Counted from the first letter of the stretch, positions 1 to 8,351 are shown. The stretch is DNA of 64,000 bases from Polycladidibacter stylochi (GCF_001562055.1 NZ_LLWE01000018.1:1-64000); one strand, 5' to 3'. Program-made: numbers and translations. Notes: generated by a model not told the origin, from the sequence alone.

Positions 1-189
1 AATCCAACCCGGCGACACTCGGCGTTAGACTACCAATCGCCAATTACGTTCGAGAGACAACGTAGAAAAATTGAGACAGAGGCTCTCCACTATTCTTAAG
101 CCAGTCCAGTATTAAGCTGAAAGGGTATTTAGAGGGGGTAGGAAGGGGCGAAATCCTACTTACCAAAACGCCCATTTTTTTCTAAGCTC

Positions 190-225
190 TTAAAAGCAAA
201 AAACCTCCACCTTCGGTGGAAGGTC
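190..225 (-). terminator. Rho-independent terminator of the minus-strand unknown gene cluster
   Basis: On the minus strand a G+C-rich stem (ACCTTCCACC pairing with GGTGGAGGT, one bulged base, small GAA loop) is followed directly by TTTTTTGCTTTT. It lies about ten bases beyond the stop of the 126-residue minus-strand ORF, so it very probably ends that transcript. The rest of 1-189 shows no gene I can support. Confidence 0.75.
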
Positions 226-234
226 GTGACTTTG

Positions 235-615
235 TTACTTTTGTTTGCGGCTTATGTTTCTTAAATAGCAATATGATGGTTCATGCGTACAGAATATATT
301 AACTGCTTGATCGACAATTCTCTCAAGAGATGGTGGTAACTTTTTGTTTTTATATTTAGAGATTGCACCATCGCTATTTTTGAATGGATAATAGTTTTCC
401 GCATCATAGCCAAGATCCTTGCTCATGGCTTGGTAAACAATATTCATGGCTGCATCGCTCCTTGGTGTTTTAGAGACCTCACCAAGAGCGCTGTCGGCAG
501 CTATCCATTTATATTTGTAGAATGCTTGATAGTACTCGAATATTTTCTGGTTAAATACATTAGCGTTTGTGCCAATAAGAAAGAAACCCTCTTCATCGAT
601 TGTGCCTTCAGGCAT
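235..615 (-). CDS. hypothetical protein, second gene of a minus-strand pair
   Basis: A 126-residue ORF I do not recognise. It begins MPEGTIDEEGFFLIGTN, is rich in Tyr, Phe, Lys and Asn, has no obvious membrane segment or signal peptide, and ends in a basic tail (NISRKQK). Its ATG overlaps by one base the TAA that closes the reading frame upstream (TAATG at 613-617), the usual sign of translational coupling, so it was probably co-expressed with the interrupted secreted-protein gene before it. A terminator follows immediately. No function can be assigned. The coupled start and clean terminator argue that it is a real gene rather than a chance frame. Confidence 0.6.
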   Translation of the reverse strand: MPEGTIDEEGFFLIGTNANVFNQKIFEYYQAFYKYKWIAADSALGEVSKTPRSDAAMNIVYQAMSKDLGYDAENYYPFKNSDGAISKYKNKKLPPSLERIVDQAVNIFCTHEPSYCYLRNISRKQK

Positions 616-965
616 TAACTCACGGAGAGTGCCTCATAGTACATAGCTTGAGTAACGCCGGCTTCTGATTGTTTGGAGACTAGGGAACCGGGATAGTCCA
701 AACCGGCAGGGTTGATGGTTACATTAGTATTTAGAAGCTTCAATCTCTTATTTAATGTTGTGGCAATATTTGCCGCTGTTTGAATGCGTTGTTCTGCTGT
801 CCAGGGGGTTATAGCAACTTCTGATAGGAGCAGCGAGATGCTCGTGGCTTTGGTGTCAATCCCGAAAACATCAACGAGTTCTACCGGTACTAAATTTGCT
901 GATACGATATCGTTATATTTATCTGCTAAAGTGTATTCATGAAATTCTTTTGGTGGACATTGCTG
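615..965 (-). pseudogene. in-frame continuation of the secreted-protein gene beyond an amber codon
   Basis: Reading on through the TAG at 966-968 in the same frame gives 116 further codons without a stop, ending at the TAA at 615-617 that overlaps the next gene. The peptide starts QQCPPKEFHEYTL and ends QAMYYEALSVS. It has no ATG, GTG or TTG with a ribosome site near its beginning, so it does not look like an independent gene. The simplest reading is that 615-1433 was one gene of about 271 codons now split by a nonsense mutation. Amber readthrough, a sequencing error or a non-standard start are alternatives. Confidence 0.6.
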
Positions 966-1433
966 CTATAGATACTGCTCAGCGCCTTTCAAGCTTTCAG
1001 CTTGGAATACTAGTGGGATGTCAATATCTGAAATAGATAGGCTAGATTGAATTTTTTGCAGATCCTGCATGATAAGATTGATCGTTTCTTGACCTTCTTT
1101 TGCAATAATGGAAAACTTACCATTGTAATTATGCAGGGTAGCAAACAGCATCCGGCTTGGCTTTTGATCTATTTTAAATTGTGGTGTTTGAAGAGCATAG
1201 CGATCTTTTGTCGTAAAACCATCATGATAGAGTAGGCCAATTCTGAACTCAGGATATATGGCACGGCGACAGCTTATATGTAAAATAGGTCCCTCGACCG
1301 GCTTGGAGGGCTTTATCCATATCGTTGCATCCATTAAATCGAGCGGTTTTACAACTTCAAAGGCAACGGTATGGTTGCTTTGCATTAACCAGGCGAAAGT
1401 TAGTAAGATAAATAATCGCATTGATGAATCCAT
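966..1433 (-). CDS. hypothetical exported protein, probably truncated by an amber codon
   Basis: A 155-residue ORF with a signal-peptide-like start (MRLFILLTFAWLMQS from the second Met; the first Met is four residues earlier). The mature part has alternating hydrophobic residues and a lone Cys (LHISCRRA) followed by a run ending FQAESLKGAEQYL. This layout resembles small periplasmic proteins in which an early Cys pairs with a Cys at the domain end. Here the partner Cys (QQC) lies just after the TAG stop, which supports truncation. No family could be named with confidence. No clear ribosome site precedes either Met, so the exact start is uncertain. Confidence 0.55.
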   Translation of the reverse strand: MDSSMRLFILLTFAWLMQSNHTVAFEVVKPLDLMDATIWIKPSKPVEGPILHISCRRAIYPEFRIGLLYHDGFTTKDRYALQTPQFKIDQKPSRMLFATLHNYNGKFSIIAKEGQETINLIMQDLQKIQSSLSISDIDIPLVFQAESLKGAEQYL

Positions 1434-1586
1434 AGTTTTTTAAAGCGTTTGCGTATCATGAAATCTTATTATTAGGATAAGCAAGTTTTAGTAGCTGCAA
1501 ATTAGTAGAAGATAAACGGCGCTAAAAATGAAGTGAAGTGTGTTGTGAATGTTAATTTTAAAACAGTTTGCTATTAAATAGAAGCA

Positions 1587-1660
1587 CTCAAACTGCTACT
1601 TTTTTATTTTGACGCGTATTCTTCCCCAAAAACCGGTAGACACTTTTCGAGAATACGCTC
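1587..1660. repeat. palindromic intergenic repeat, copy 1
   Basis: The 57 bases 1604-1660 align without gaps to 41791-41847, and a shared CTCAAACT flank extends the match to 1587. The core has nested inverted arms (GCGTATT with AATACGC, and inside them a CCGAAAA / TTTTCGG type pair, imperfect in this copy) around CCGGT...CACTTTTCG. It resembles the intergenic palindromes scattered through rhizobial genomes. The rest of the gap 1434-1708 shows no gene. Confidence 0.75.
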
Positions 1661-1708
1661 TGTTGGCCTCACCAAAACGCCCGTTTGCTTACCATGTGCT
1701 GATAAAGG

Positions 1709-1742
1709 GCAGAAAAGCAAAAAGCCTCCCGAGGGAGGCTTT
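1709..1742 (-). terminator. Rho-independent terminator of the tRNA-Thr pair
   Basis: A perfect ten-base inverted repeat (AAAGCCTCCC / GGGAGGCTTT) followed on the minus strand by TTTTTGCTTTTC. It sits 26 bases beyond the CCA end of the second tRNA-Thr gene and faces the same way. Confidence 0.85.
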
Positions 1743-1767
1743 GTAGGCCGTTAGGCCTGCATTGAAA

Positions 1768-1843
1768 TGGTGCCGGCAGCAAGGATCGAACTCGCGACCC
1801 CCTGATTACAAGTCAGGTGCTCTACCATCTGAGCTATACCGGC
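1768..1843 (-). tRNA. tRNA-Thr (anticodon UGU), distal copy
   Basis: The minus strand folds into a full 76-base cloverleaf with encoded CCA: acceptor GCCGGTA / TGCCGGC, D-arm with AGCTCAGATGG, anticodon loop CTTGTAA giving UGU, and T-loop GTTCGATCC. It is identical base for base to the copy 22 bases upstream in transcription, so both are read in one transcript ending at the terminator at 1709-1742. Confidence 0.96.
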
Positions 1844-1865
1844 ATCATATTCAAATTTTAGCAAC

Positions 1866-1941
1866 TGGTGCCGGCAGCAAGGATCGAACTCGCGACCCCC
1901 TGATTACAAGTCAGGTGCTCTACCATCTGAGCTATACCGGC
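1866..1941 (-). tRNA. tRNA-Thr (anticodon UGU), proximal copy
   Basis: Same sequence and fold as the gene at 1768-1843, with encoded CCA and anticodon UGU reading ACN threonine codons. It is the first of the tandem pair after a sigma-70-like promoter. Confidence 0.96.
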
Positions 1942-1962
1942 TTCCCGTTGTTGCTGAGCGGC

Positions 1963-1991
1963 TATTTAGCGGTTGCAGCGGTGCTTGTAAA
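1963..1991 (-). promoter_or_regulatory. possible sigma-70 promoter for the tRNA-Thr pair
   Basis: On the minus strand TTTACA (1986-1991) and TAAATA (1963-1968) are separated by 17 bases, placing a start point a little upstream of the first tRNA. The -35 is good and the -10 weak. Inferred from sequence only. Confidence 0.35.
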
Positions 1992-2087
1992 CTCCCTTTT
2001 TAAAAAAGATTTGCTTTTGCACAGTAAGCTGCATGTTTTTTGCAAAAATGAGCAATTTTTATTGGTTATCAGTGCTTTGCGGTGTGA

Positions 2088-2936
2088 TTACAGCTTTACA
2101 AGGCCCATTTTTACCCGTGCAACATAGAGAGAAAGCACAGCTGCGTTGGAAACATTTAAGGATTTTATCGGGCCGGGCATATCTAGGCGAGCGAGGGTGC
2201 CGCAGGTTTCGCGGATGCCTTGACGCACGCCTTTGCCTTCCGATCCGAGCACTAATAGCGTTTTGTCGGTAAACCGGGTTTCTTCCAGTGAGGTCGGGCC
2301 TTCGCTATCGAGAGCTATGGCTTGAAAGCCAGCGTCCTGCATTTCTTCCACAAAGCGGGCCATGTTTTGCACGCGTACGTGTTTGATCATGTCCAAGGCA
2401 CCGCTGGCGGTTTTGGCCAGTACCGGACCTTCTTCGGGCGCATGGCGGCGGGTGGTGACAACGGCATCGGCACCAAGGGCGAGGGCGCTACGCAAAATCG
2501 CGCCCACATTGTGCGGGTCGGTGACTTGATCCAGTGCCAAAACCAGTTTGCCGTGTTTTAGATGGGCAGCGCCATAATGGGGCAGGGGGTCACACAGTAG
2601 AACGGCACCTTGGTGTACGGCGTCTTTGGAAACCAGCTTGTCGATTTGGCGTGGTGACATCTCTTCAATGGGAACATCGATGGTGATGTCGCGCTCTTTG
2701 AGGCGGTTGAGGGCGTTGGTGGTGACGAACAATTTGTGGCGCTTGCGCTCTTTGTTGTTGAAGGCGGCTTCTAGCGTGTGGAGACCATAAAGGTGCATGG
2801 GCTCGTCTGAGGGTTCGGATTTTCGGCGGTACTCAGGTTTTTGATGGGGGCGGGTGCCAGCTCTTTTAAAACTACCATCCTTATGGGGTCTTTTATTGTT
2901 TTTATGCTTAAAGGGGGGCTTATCCTGCTGGCTCAT
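2088..2936 (-). CDS. rlmB: 23S rRNA 2'-O-ribose methyltransferase of the TrmH/SpoU family (RlmB-like)
   Basis: A 282-residue SpoU-class enzyme, predicted to methylate the ribose of a guanosine in 23S rRNA with S-adenosylmethionine. The first 45 residues are a basic, Lys/Pro/His-rich tail typical of alphaproteobacterial homologues. An L30e-like RNA-binding domain follows (HLYGLHTLEAAF onward). The knotted catalytic domain carries motif 1 (DQVTDPHNVGAILRSA), motif 2 (LVLGSEGKGV) and motif 3 (MPGPIKSLNVSNAA). I chose the Met of MSQQDKPPF; the open frame continues 30 codons upstream to 3026 but that part looks non-coding. Choice of RlmB over a tRNA-modifying TrmH relative rests on the N-terminal domain and is a family-level inference. 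Confidence 0.9.
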   Translation of the reverse strand: MSQQDKPPFKHKNNKRPHKDGSFKRAGTRPHQKPEYRRKSEPSDEPMHLYGLHTLEAAFNNKERKRHKLFVTTNALNRLKERDITIDVPIEEMSPRQIDKLVSKDAVHQGAVLLCDPLPHYGAAHLKHGKLVLALDQVTDPHNVGAILRSALALGADAVVTTRRHAPEEGPVLAKTASGALDMIKHVRVQNMARFVEEMQDAGFQAIALDSEGPTSLEETRFTDKTLLVLGSEGKGVRQGIRETCGTLARLDMPGPIKSLNVSNAAVLSLYVARVKMGLVKL

Positions 2937-3342
2937 GTTGCAATTGTCTTTCTTGTGACGCTCTGGCCTTCGTGGGGGCCTATATGAGTAGTTGTCTTCG
3001 AGTGCCGGGCAGGGCGGGCTTCTCATATGAATGGCCGCATGCTGAGTGCACTTAGTCGTATTGTCTTTGGTTTTCTTAAATGACCAAAGCGGTTAAGGCT
3101 AGGCAAAGAGGTGGATAAAGCGGTGCTATAGTTTGTTTGCTGTATAGATTTTTTTAGCTCGCAAGCCTTTTTAGAGTTTTTTTTGCAAGAGCCTGTTAAT
3201 TTTCTGGTGCAAACTTAAAACAGGCGTTGACAGTTGGCGTTCGTCCCTGCATAAACCGCGCCACAGGGACGCGACACCTTTGGAAACAAGGGGTCGAGTT
3301 TTTGAACCGAAGATGTGATTAAGTCGCTTAATTTCAATATTC
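2937..3342. other. intergenic region between divergently oriented rlmB and the tRNA-Tyr/Gly genes
   Basis: About 400 bases between the minus-strand rlmB start and the plus-strand tRNA genes. It should hold promoters in both directions. Apart from the promoter-like pair at 3227-3255 I see no coding signal or strong hairpin. Confidence 0.5.
3227..3255 (+). promoter_or_regulatory. possible sigma-70 promoter for tRNA-Tyr, tRNA-Gly and tuf
   Basis: A consensus TTGACA at 3227-3232, a 17-base spacer and CATAAA at 3250-3255, about 90 bases before tRNA-Tyr. It is the best promoter-like pair upstream of this cluster. Inferred from sequence only. Confidence 0.45.
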
Positions 3343-3427
3343 GGAGGAGTGCCCGAGTGGCTAAAGGGGGCGGACTGTAAATCCGCTGGCTATGCCTACG
3401 TTGGTTCGAATCCAACCTCCTCCACCA
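3343..3427 (+). tRNA. tRNA-Tyr (anticodon GUA)
   Basis: An 85-base class II tRNA with a long variable arm: acceptor GGAGGAG / CTCCTCC, anticodon stem GCGGA with loop CTGTAAA giving GUA, T-loop GTTCGAATC and encoded CCA at 3425-3427. The Tyr-Gly-tuf order with tRNA-Trp behind tuf is the classic thrU-tufB-like arrangement in front of secE. Confidence 0.96.
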
Positions 3428-3440
3428 TTGAAATTGTTGT

Positions 3441-3514
3441 GCGGGTGTAGCTCAATGGTAGAGCAGCAGCCTTCCAAGCTGAATACGAGGGTTCGATTCC
3501 CTTCACCCGCTCCA
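3441..3514 (+). tRNA. tRNA-Gly (anticodon UCC)
   Basis: A 74-base tRNA with encoded CCA: acceptor GCGGGTG / CACCCGC, D-arm AGCTCAATGG, anticodon loop CTTCCAA giving UCC, and T-loop GTTCGATTC. It starts 13 bases after tRNA-Tyr and is probably cut from the same precursor, which also runs into tuf. Confidence 0.96.
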
Positions 3515-3613
3515 ATTACTTAATCATTGTTGATCTTGTGAAGTCGGTCTTTATGTATGCTGCGAAGTGGCGCATAGAGTAACTGGGCTGCGAACGGACA
3601 GAGAGCTACGCCA

Positions 3614-4789
3614 ATGGCGAAGGAAAAATTTGAACGTACGAAGCCGCACGTCAACATCGGCACAATCGGCCACGTTGACCACGGCAAAACCACTCTTACC
3701 GCTGCAATCACCAAGCAGTTCGGTGACTTCAAGGCATATGACGAAATCGACGGTGCGCCTGAAGAGCGCGCGCGTGGTATTACCATTTCCACAGCGCACG
3801 TTGAGTACGAAACCGATGCACGTCACTACGCTCACGTTGACTGTCCAGGTCACGCTGACTACGTAAAGAACATGATCACCGGTGCGGCTCAGATGGATGG
3901 CGCTATCCTGGTTGTGAACGCTGCTGATGGCCCAATGCCACAGACACGTGAGCACATCCTGCTTGCCCGTCAGGTTGGTGTGCCTGCTCTGGTTGTCTTC
4001 ATGAACAAAGTTGACCAGGTAGACGACGAAGAACTGCTCGAGTTGGTTGAAATGGAAGTTCGTGAACTTCTTTCTTCCTACGAGTTCCCAGGTGACGATA
4101 TTCCGATCATTGCTGGTTCTGCTCTTGCAGCACTGGAAGATCGTGATGCAAACATCGGTTCCGAGAAAATCGCTGAACTGATGGCTGCTGTTGACGAGTA
4201 TATCCCTACTCCAGACCGTCCGCGCGATCAGGACTTCCTGATGCCAATCGAAGACGTGTTCTCTATCTCCGGCCGCGGTACAGTTGTAACCGGTCGTGTT
4301 GAGCGCGGTATCATTCACGTTGGCGACGAAGTTGAAATCGTTGGTATTAAAGAAACTGCAAAAACCACAGTAACCGGTGTGGAAATGTTCCGTAAGCTGC
4401 TCGATCAGGGTGAAGCTGGGGATAACATCGGTGCGCTTATTCGCGGTGTTGGCCGTGAAGAAGTAGAACGTGGTCAGGTTCTTTGTAAGCCAGGTTCTGT
4501 TACTCCACACACCAAGTTTAAGGCTGAGGCTTATATCCTCACCAAAGAAGAAGGTGGTCGTCATACCCCATTCTTCACTAACTACCGTCCACAGTTCTAC
4601 TTCCGTACTACTGACGTGACAGGTGTGGTTACTCTCCCAGAGGGTACAGAAATGGTGATGCCAGGCGATAAGATCTCTGCTTCTGTTGAGTTGATCGTGC
4701 CGATCGCTATGGAAGATGGTCTGCGTTTCGCTATCCGCGAAGGCGGTCGTACCGTTGGTGCGGGCGTTGTAGCTGAAATCATCGAATAA
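3614..4789 (+). CDS. tuf: elongation factor Tu (first copy)
   Basis: EF-Tu of 391 residues, the GTPase that brings aminoacyl-tRNA to the ribosome. Visible G motifs: P-loop [10 protein letters not shown] near residue 18, DCPGH near 80 and NKVD near 135, followed by the two beta-barrel domains up to the conserved [10 protein letters not shown] end. The protein is identical to that of the second copy at 20933. At DNA level the two genes differ by a cluster of about 14 silent changes in codons 2-48 and appear identical afterwards. This copy lies in the tRNA-tuf-tRNA-secE-nusG context. A long antisense frame exists but is a codon-bias shadow. Confidence 0.99.
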   Translation: MAKEKFERTKPHVNIGTIGHVDHGKTTLTAAITKQFGDFKAYDEIDGAPEERARGITISTAHVEYETDARHYAHVDCPGHADYVKNMITGAAQMDGAILVVNAADGPMPQTREHILLARQVGVPALVVFMNKVDQVDDEELLELVEMEVRELLSSYEFPGDDIPIIAGSALAALEDRDANIGSEKIAELMAAVDEYIPTPDRPRDQDFLMPIEDVFSISGRGTVVTGRVERGIIHVGDEVEIVGIKETAKTTVTGVEMFRKLLDQGEAGDNIGALIRGVGREEVERGQVLCKPGSVTPHTKFKAEAYILTKEEGGRHTPFFTNYRPQFYFRTTDVTGVVTLPEGTEMVMPGDKISASVELIVPIAMEDGLRFAIREGGRTVGAGVVAEIIE

Positions 4790-4810
4790 GTCATTTTTTT
4801 GACTTTACAA

Positions 4811-4841
4811 GCTGCGCCGCAGGCTTTAAATGCGGTGCAGC
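4811..4841 (+). promoter_or_regulatory. hairpin between tuf and tRNA-Trp
   Basis: An eleven-pair stem with one G-U pair (GCTGCGCCGCA / TGCGGTGCAGC) and a nine-base loop, 21 bases past the tuf stop. There is no T-run after it, so it is more likely an RNA-processing or 3'-end protecting structure than a full terminator. Confidence 0.5.
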
Positions 4842-4903
4842 AGTCTTCCTAAGGACTTAAAAACTAGGAAAGAATTGGCCCTTGCGAGTTGAGGGTGTCA
4901 TGA

Positions 4904-4979
4904 AGGGGTATAGCTCAGTTGGTAGAGCGACGGTCTCCAAAACCGTAGGTCGCGGGTTCGAACCCTGCTGCCCCTGCCA
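4904..4979 (+). tRNA. tRNA-Trp (anticodon CCA)
   Basis: A 76-base tRNA with encoded CCA: acceptor AGGGGTA / TGCCCCT, anticodon loop CTCCAAA giving CCA, T-loop GTTCGAACC. Its place between tuf and secE is widely conserved in Proteobacteria. Confidence 0.96.
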
Positions 4980-5080
4980 TTTTCTCTTGTTTTCATGGAG
5001 TGAATGGCCTATAGAGGTTTCTCAGCAGGGCGCGTGAAATAATTCACGGGCCCAGCTGTCGTGAGATGGGCCGGGAACGG

Positions 5081-5272
5081 ATGGCAAAAACCAACCCTTT
5101 GAAATTTTTCCAGGAAGTGCGTTCTGAAACTGCGAAGGTTACATGGCCAACGCGTAAAGAAACAGGTGTGACAACCCTTATGGTTTTCATAATGGTTTTT
5201 CTTGCATCTATGTTTTTTCTGGCTGCGGATCAGTTGATGAGCTACTTGCTGAGCTTGTTGCTGGGATTTTAA
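5081..5272 (+). CDS. secE: preprotein translocase subunit SecE
   Basis: A 63-residue single-span SecE, the clamp subunit of the SecYEG channel in the inner membrane. It shows the amphipathic cytoplasmic helix (NPLKFFQEVRSETAKVTWP, with the family's conserved V-T-W-P) and one membrane helix near residues 33-60. The Met of MAKTNP is preferred over an in-frame ATG five codons upstream because the conserved protein begins there, with GGGAACGG just in front. It is followed after 36 bases by nusG, its usual partner; SecY is encoded far downstream in the same cluster. Confidence 0.96.
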   Translation: MAKTNPLKFFQEVRSETAKVTWPTRKETGVTTLMVFIMVFLASMFFLAADQLMSYLLSLLLGF

Positions 5273-5308
5273 GAGTGGTTTAGCCACACGCTTGGAGCAC
5301 AATTAAAT

Positions 5309-5845
5309 ATGGCAAAGCGCTGGTATATCGTTCAGGCTTACTCAAATTTTGAGAGGAAAGTAGCTGAATCCATTAGGGAGCGAGCTGCTCAAAATGGTCT
5401 GGAAGAGGCGTTTGATGAGGTCCTGGTTCCTACTGAAAAGGTAGTTGAGGTGCGCCGTGGGCGCAAAGTGGACTCAGAGCGTAAATTTTTCCCAGGTTAT
5501 GTTTTGGTAAAGATGGAGCTTTCCGACGATACGTATCACTTAATCAATGATACGCCGAAAGTTTCCGGTTTTCTTGGGAATGACAAGAAGCCTATGCCAA
5601 TTTCCGAGGCTGAAGCGCAACGCATTTTGAATCAGGTTCAAGATGGTGTTGAGGCGCCGAAGCCTTCTGTCAGTTTTGAGGTTGGGGAGCAAATTAAGGT
5701 TTCTGATGGACCATTTGCTTCTTTCTCAGGTCTTGTCGAGGAAGTCGACGAGGAGCGGGCGCGGTTGAAAGTAACTGTGTCCATTTTTGGCCGGGCTACG
5801 CCGGTCGAGTTGGAATATGGTCAAGTCGAGAAAATCGGCGGTTAA
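5309..5845 (+). CDS. nusG: transcription termination/antitermination factor NusG
   Basis: NusG of 178 residues, which binds elongating RNA polymerase and links it to Rho or to ribosomal protein S10. The NGN domain covers roughly residues 4-110 (RWYIVQAYSNFERKVAE, then KFFPGYVLVKM), and the C-terminal KOW domain follows from about 125 (VSDGPFASFSGLVEEVD). Length and both domains are typical. It lies directly behind secE and 113 bases before rplK, where a separate promoter for the ribosomal genes could sit. Confidence 0.98.
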   Translation: MAKRWYIVQAYSNFERKVAESIRERAAQNGLEEAFDEVLVPTEKVVEVRRGRKVDSERKFFPGYVLVKMELSDDTYHLINDTPKVSGFLGNDKKPMPISEAEAQRILNQVQDGVEAPKPSVSFEVGEQIKVSDGPFASFSGLVEEVDEERARLKVTVSIFGRATPVELEYGQVEKIGG

Positions 5846-5958
5846 TTGACTGTATTTTGCCGGGCGGCAGGTTAGGTGCGCTTCGCCGGTGTGCTGTTGC
5901 CAGACCGCCCTCTCTCTTAACAAGAGGGGATACCCTCAAACTCTTTGGAGAGTCTTAA

Positions 5959-6387
5959 ATGGCGAAGAAAATTGAAGGCTACTTGAAGCTTCAGGTACCT
6001 GCGGGTTCTGCTACACCATCCCCGCCAATCGGTCCTGCGCTGGGTCAGCGCGGTCTGAACATCATGGAATTCTGTAAGGCATTCAATGCGAAAACGCAGG
6101 ATGTCGAGAAGGGTGCACCTTGCCCAACCGTGATTACTTACTATTCGGATAAGTCTTTCACATTTGAAGTGAAGACTGCTCCAGTTTCTTTCTTCTTGAA
6201 GAAAGCTGCTAAAATCAAGTCTGGTTCCCAGACTCCTGGTAAGGGTTTTGTTGCATCTGTAACACGCGATCAGGTTCGCGAAATTGCAGAAGCAAAAATG
6301 AAAGACCTTAATGCCAACGATATCGATGCAGCTATGCTGATGGTTGAAGGCTCTGCCCGTTCTATGGGTCTGGAAGTGAAGGGTTAA
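5959..6387 (+). CDS. rplK: 50S ribosomal protein L11
   Basis: L11 of 142 residues, part of the GTPase-associated centre with 23S rRNA and L10. The N-terminal domain carries the Pro-rich thiopeptide-binding segment ([16 protein letters not shown], near residues 19-34) and the C-terminal domain binds rRNA (the [15 protein letters not shown] region). A good ribosome site (TTTGGAGAG) precedes the ATG. rplA follows after four bases, so the pair is co-translated; L1 is known to repress this operon in other bacteria. Confidence 0.99.
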   Translation: MAKKIEGYLKLQVPAGSATPSPPIGPALGQRGLNIMEFCKAFNAKTQDVEKGAPCPTVITYYSDKSFTFEVKTAPVSFFLKKAAKIKSGSQTPGKGFVASVTRDQVREIAEAKMKDLNANDIDAAMLMVEGSARSMGLEVKG

Positions 6388-6391
6388 GATC

Positions 6392-7087
6392 ATGGCTAAA
6401 GTAGGTAAGCGTATTAAAGCTGCTCGTGAGGGTGTTGATCGCAATAAGGACTATGGTCTTTCTGAAGCTGTTGCTTTGATTAAAGGTAATGGTAAAGCCA
6501 AGTTTGACGAGACTGTAGAAGTTGCTATCAACCTTGGTGTTGATCCACGTCACGCTGATCAGATGGTTCGTGGTGCATGTGTTCTGCCTAACGGTACTGG
6601 TAAAACTGTACGTGTTGCTGTTTTTGCTCGTGATGCAAAGGCAGAAGAAGCACAAGCGGCAGGTGCTGATATTGTTGGTGCTGAAGAGCTGGTGAAAGAA
6701 GTGCAAGGCGGTAAAATCGACTTTGATACCGTTATTGCAACTCCTGACATGATGCCATTGGTTGGTCGCCTTGGTAAAGTTCTTGGTCCTCGTGGTATGA
6801 TGCCAAACCCTAAGGTTGGCACCGTTACTCCTGATGTGACTAAGGCTGTTAAAGACGCTAAAGGTGGCTCTGTACAGTTCCGCGTTGAAAAAGCCGGTAT
6901 TGTACATGCAGGTGTTGGTAAAGTTTCTTTTGATTCTGCCAAGCTTGAAGAAAACATCAAATCCTTTGTTGATGCTGTTGTGAAAGCAAAGCCAGCAGGC
7001 GCAAAAGGCACCTACGTTAAGCGTGTAGCACTTTCGTCCACAATGGGACCGGGTGTAAAGCTTGATTTGGCTTCCGTTACCGAGTAA
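6392..7087 (+). CDS. rplA: 50S ribosomal protein L1
   Basis: L1 of 231 residues, forming the mobile L1 stalk that helps release deacylated tRNA and autorepressing the L11 operon. Family marks visible are the conserved [17 protein letters not shown] run near residue 128, the lysine-rich N-terminus and the C-terminal TMGPGVKLD motif. The gene is followed by an intrinsic terminator that separates it from the rplJL unit. Confidence 0.99.
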   Translation: MAKVGKRIKAAREGVDRNKDYGLSEAVALIKGNGKAKFDETVEVAINLGVDPRHADQMVRGACVLPNGTGKTVRVAVFARDAKAEEAQAAGADIVGAEELVKEVQGGKIDFDTVIATPDMMPLVGRLGKVLGPRGMMPNPKVGTVTPDVTKAVKDAKGGSVQFRVEKAGIVHAGVGKVSFDSAKLEENIKSFVDAVVKAKPAGAKGTYVKRVALSSTMGPGVKLDLASVTE

Positions 7088-7107
7088 GGAACGGAACCTA
7101 TAGAATT

Positions 7108-7134
7108 ACCTCCCGTGTAAACGGGAGGTTTTTT
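7108..7134 (+). terminator. Rho-independent terminator after rplA
   Basis: A perfect nine-pair stem (ACCTCCCGT / ACGGGAGGT) with a four-base GTAA loop and six T. It ends or attenuates the rplKA transcript 21 bases after the rplA stop. Confidence 0.9.
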
Positions 7135-7160
7135 GTCAACCATTATATCTATAAGGTTGA

Positions 7161-7390
7161 CCCCTGTCCGAGACTGCAGGTGCCTCTTTGAGGTTTAATC
7201 GTTACAGGCCTGCATAGATGGAGATGATTCATCGTGTTGATTCCTAATAGGAAGCAGTGCTTTGATTCGAACCGTACTGCCTTGCCAATGTCGTTATGTA
7301 CAGGCGAGGGGACAGGAACCCTAAGCGTCGTGTGAGGGTTTCCCTCTAACGGCAAAGGCTAACCGGCGATAATGATAAGTTATCGTCAAA
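7161..7390 (+). promoter_or_regulatory. rplJ leader, likely L10(L12)4 autoregulatory RNA
   Basis: About 240 bases between the rplA terminator and rplJ that are not coding. They contain complementary blocks (for example CTGTCCGAGACTGCAGG with a later ACAGGCCTGCA) and a GGAACCCTAAG...GAGGGTTTCC arm near the end. A long structured leader here is known in Proteobacteria, where L10-L12 complex binds and represses rplJL translation. The assignment is by position and visible pairing; I did not fold it. Confidence 0.6.
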
Positions 7391-7402
7391 TGGAGAAGGC
7401 AA

Positions 7403-7921
7403 GTGGAAAGATCGGAAAAGCAAAAGTTCGTATCTGACTTCAACGAAGTGCTGTCTAGCGCTGGCGTTGCTGTTGTTGCGCACTATGCAGGTCTTTCAGT
7501 TTCCCAGATGACTCAGCTGCGTGCTGAAGCTCGGGAAGCTGGCGGAACTGTGAAAGTTGCAAAGAACCGTCTTGTCAAGCTTGCCCTTCAAGGCACTGAA
7601 CTTGAGCATATCAGTGATCTGTTTAAGGGCCCAACTGTCATCGTATTTTCCGATGATCCGGTTGCAGCTCCTAAGGTCTCTGCAAAATTTGCCAAGGATA
7701 ATGAAGACTTCAAAATCCTCGGTGGTGCTCTTGGTTCAACTAACCTGGATGTTGCTGGTGTTAACGCTCTTGCAACAATGCCGTCTCTGGACGAGCTCCG
7801 CGGCAAGTTGGTGGGTATGATTCAGACCCCAGCTTCTCGTATTGCTCAGGTTACAAGCGCACCGGCCGGGCAGCTTGCTCGCGTCTTCAATGCGTACGCC
7901 GAGAAGGATCAAGCCGCATAA
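7403..7921 (+). CDS. rplJ: 50S ribosomal protein L10
   Basis: L10 of 172 residues, the base of the ribosomal stalk on which L7/L12 dimers sit. The N-terminal rRNA-binding domain includes the [19 protein letters not shown] stretch and [12 protein letters not shown] near 50-62; the C-terminal helix that binds L12 follows (RVFNAYAEK). The start is a GTG with GGAGAAGG six bases before it. L12 is encoded 61 bases downstream. Confidence 0.98.
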   Translation: MERSEKQKFVSDFNEVLSSAGVAVVAHYAGLSVSQMTQLRAEAREAGGTVKVAKNRLVKLALQGTELEHISDLFKGPTVIVFSDDPVAAPKVSAKFAKDNEDFKILGGALGSTNLDVAGVNALATMPSLDELRGKLVGMIQTPASRIAQVTSAPAGQLARVFNAYAEKDQAA

Positions 7922-7982
7922 GGCGGAACCACTCAATCTTAACTAATACCGTTTACGGTTCGAAAACTAAGGTACTAAGAAA

Positions 7983-8351
7983 ATGGCAGATCTCGAAAAG
8001 ATCGTAGAAGAACTCTCCGCTTTGACAGTTATGGAAGCTGCTGAGCTTTCCAAAATGCTTGAAGAAAAATGGGGCGTTTCTGCTGCTGCTCCTGTAGCTG
8101 TTGCTGCTGCTGGTCCTGCTGCTGAAGCTGCTGAAGAAAAGACTGAATTCGACGTAATCCTGGCTGACGCTGGTGCGAAGAAGATCAACGTGATTAAAGA
8201 AGTACGTGCGATCACTGGTCTTGGTCTTAAAGAAGCTAAAGAACTGGTTGAAGGTGCTCCTAAGCCAGTTAAAGAAGGCGTTGCTAAAGACGAAGCTGAA
8301 GAGCTTAAGAAGAAGCTTGAAGAAGCTGGCGCAAAGGTTGAACTCAAGTAA
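7983..8351 (+). CDS. rplL: 50S ribosomal protein L7/L12
   Basis: L7/L12 of 122 residues, the multi-copy stalk protein that recruits translational GTPases. It has the N-terminal dimerisation domain ([21 protein letters not shown]), a flexible Ala/Pro hinge near residues 36-52, and the conserved C-terminal domain ([20 protein letters not shown]). Strong codon bias and length are typical. The gap to rpoB is long and full of inverted repeats. Confidence 0.99.
   Translation: MADLEKIVEELSALTVMEAAELSKMLEEKWGVSAAAPVAVAAAGPAAEAAEEKTEFDVILADAGAKKINVIKEVRAITGLGLKEAKELVEGAPKPVKEGVAKDEAEELKKKLEEAGAKVELK

Noticed and set aside
1762-2127. Plus-strand frame of 121 codons over the tRNA-Thr pair
   Set aside because: Runs through two tRNA genes on the other strand; its repeat arises from the tandem tRNA duplication.
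3551-4564. 337-codon frame antisense to the first tuf (and a 324-codon one antisense to the second at 20909-21883)
   Set aside because: They mirror the biased codons of tuf on the opposite strand; both copies show it only because the genes are near-identical. No ribosome site or known protein.
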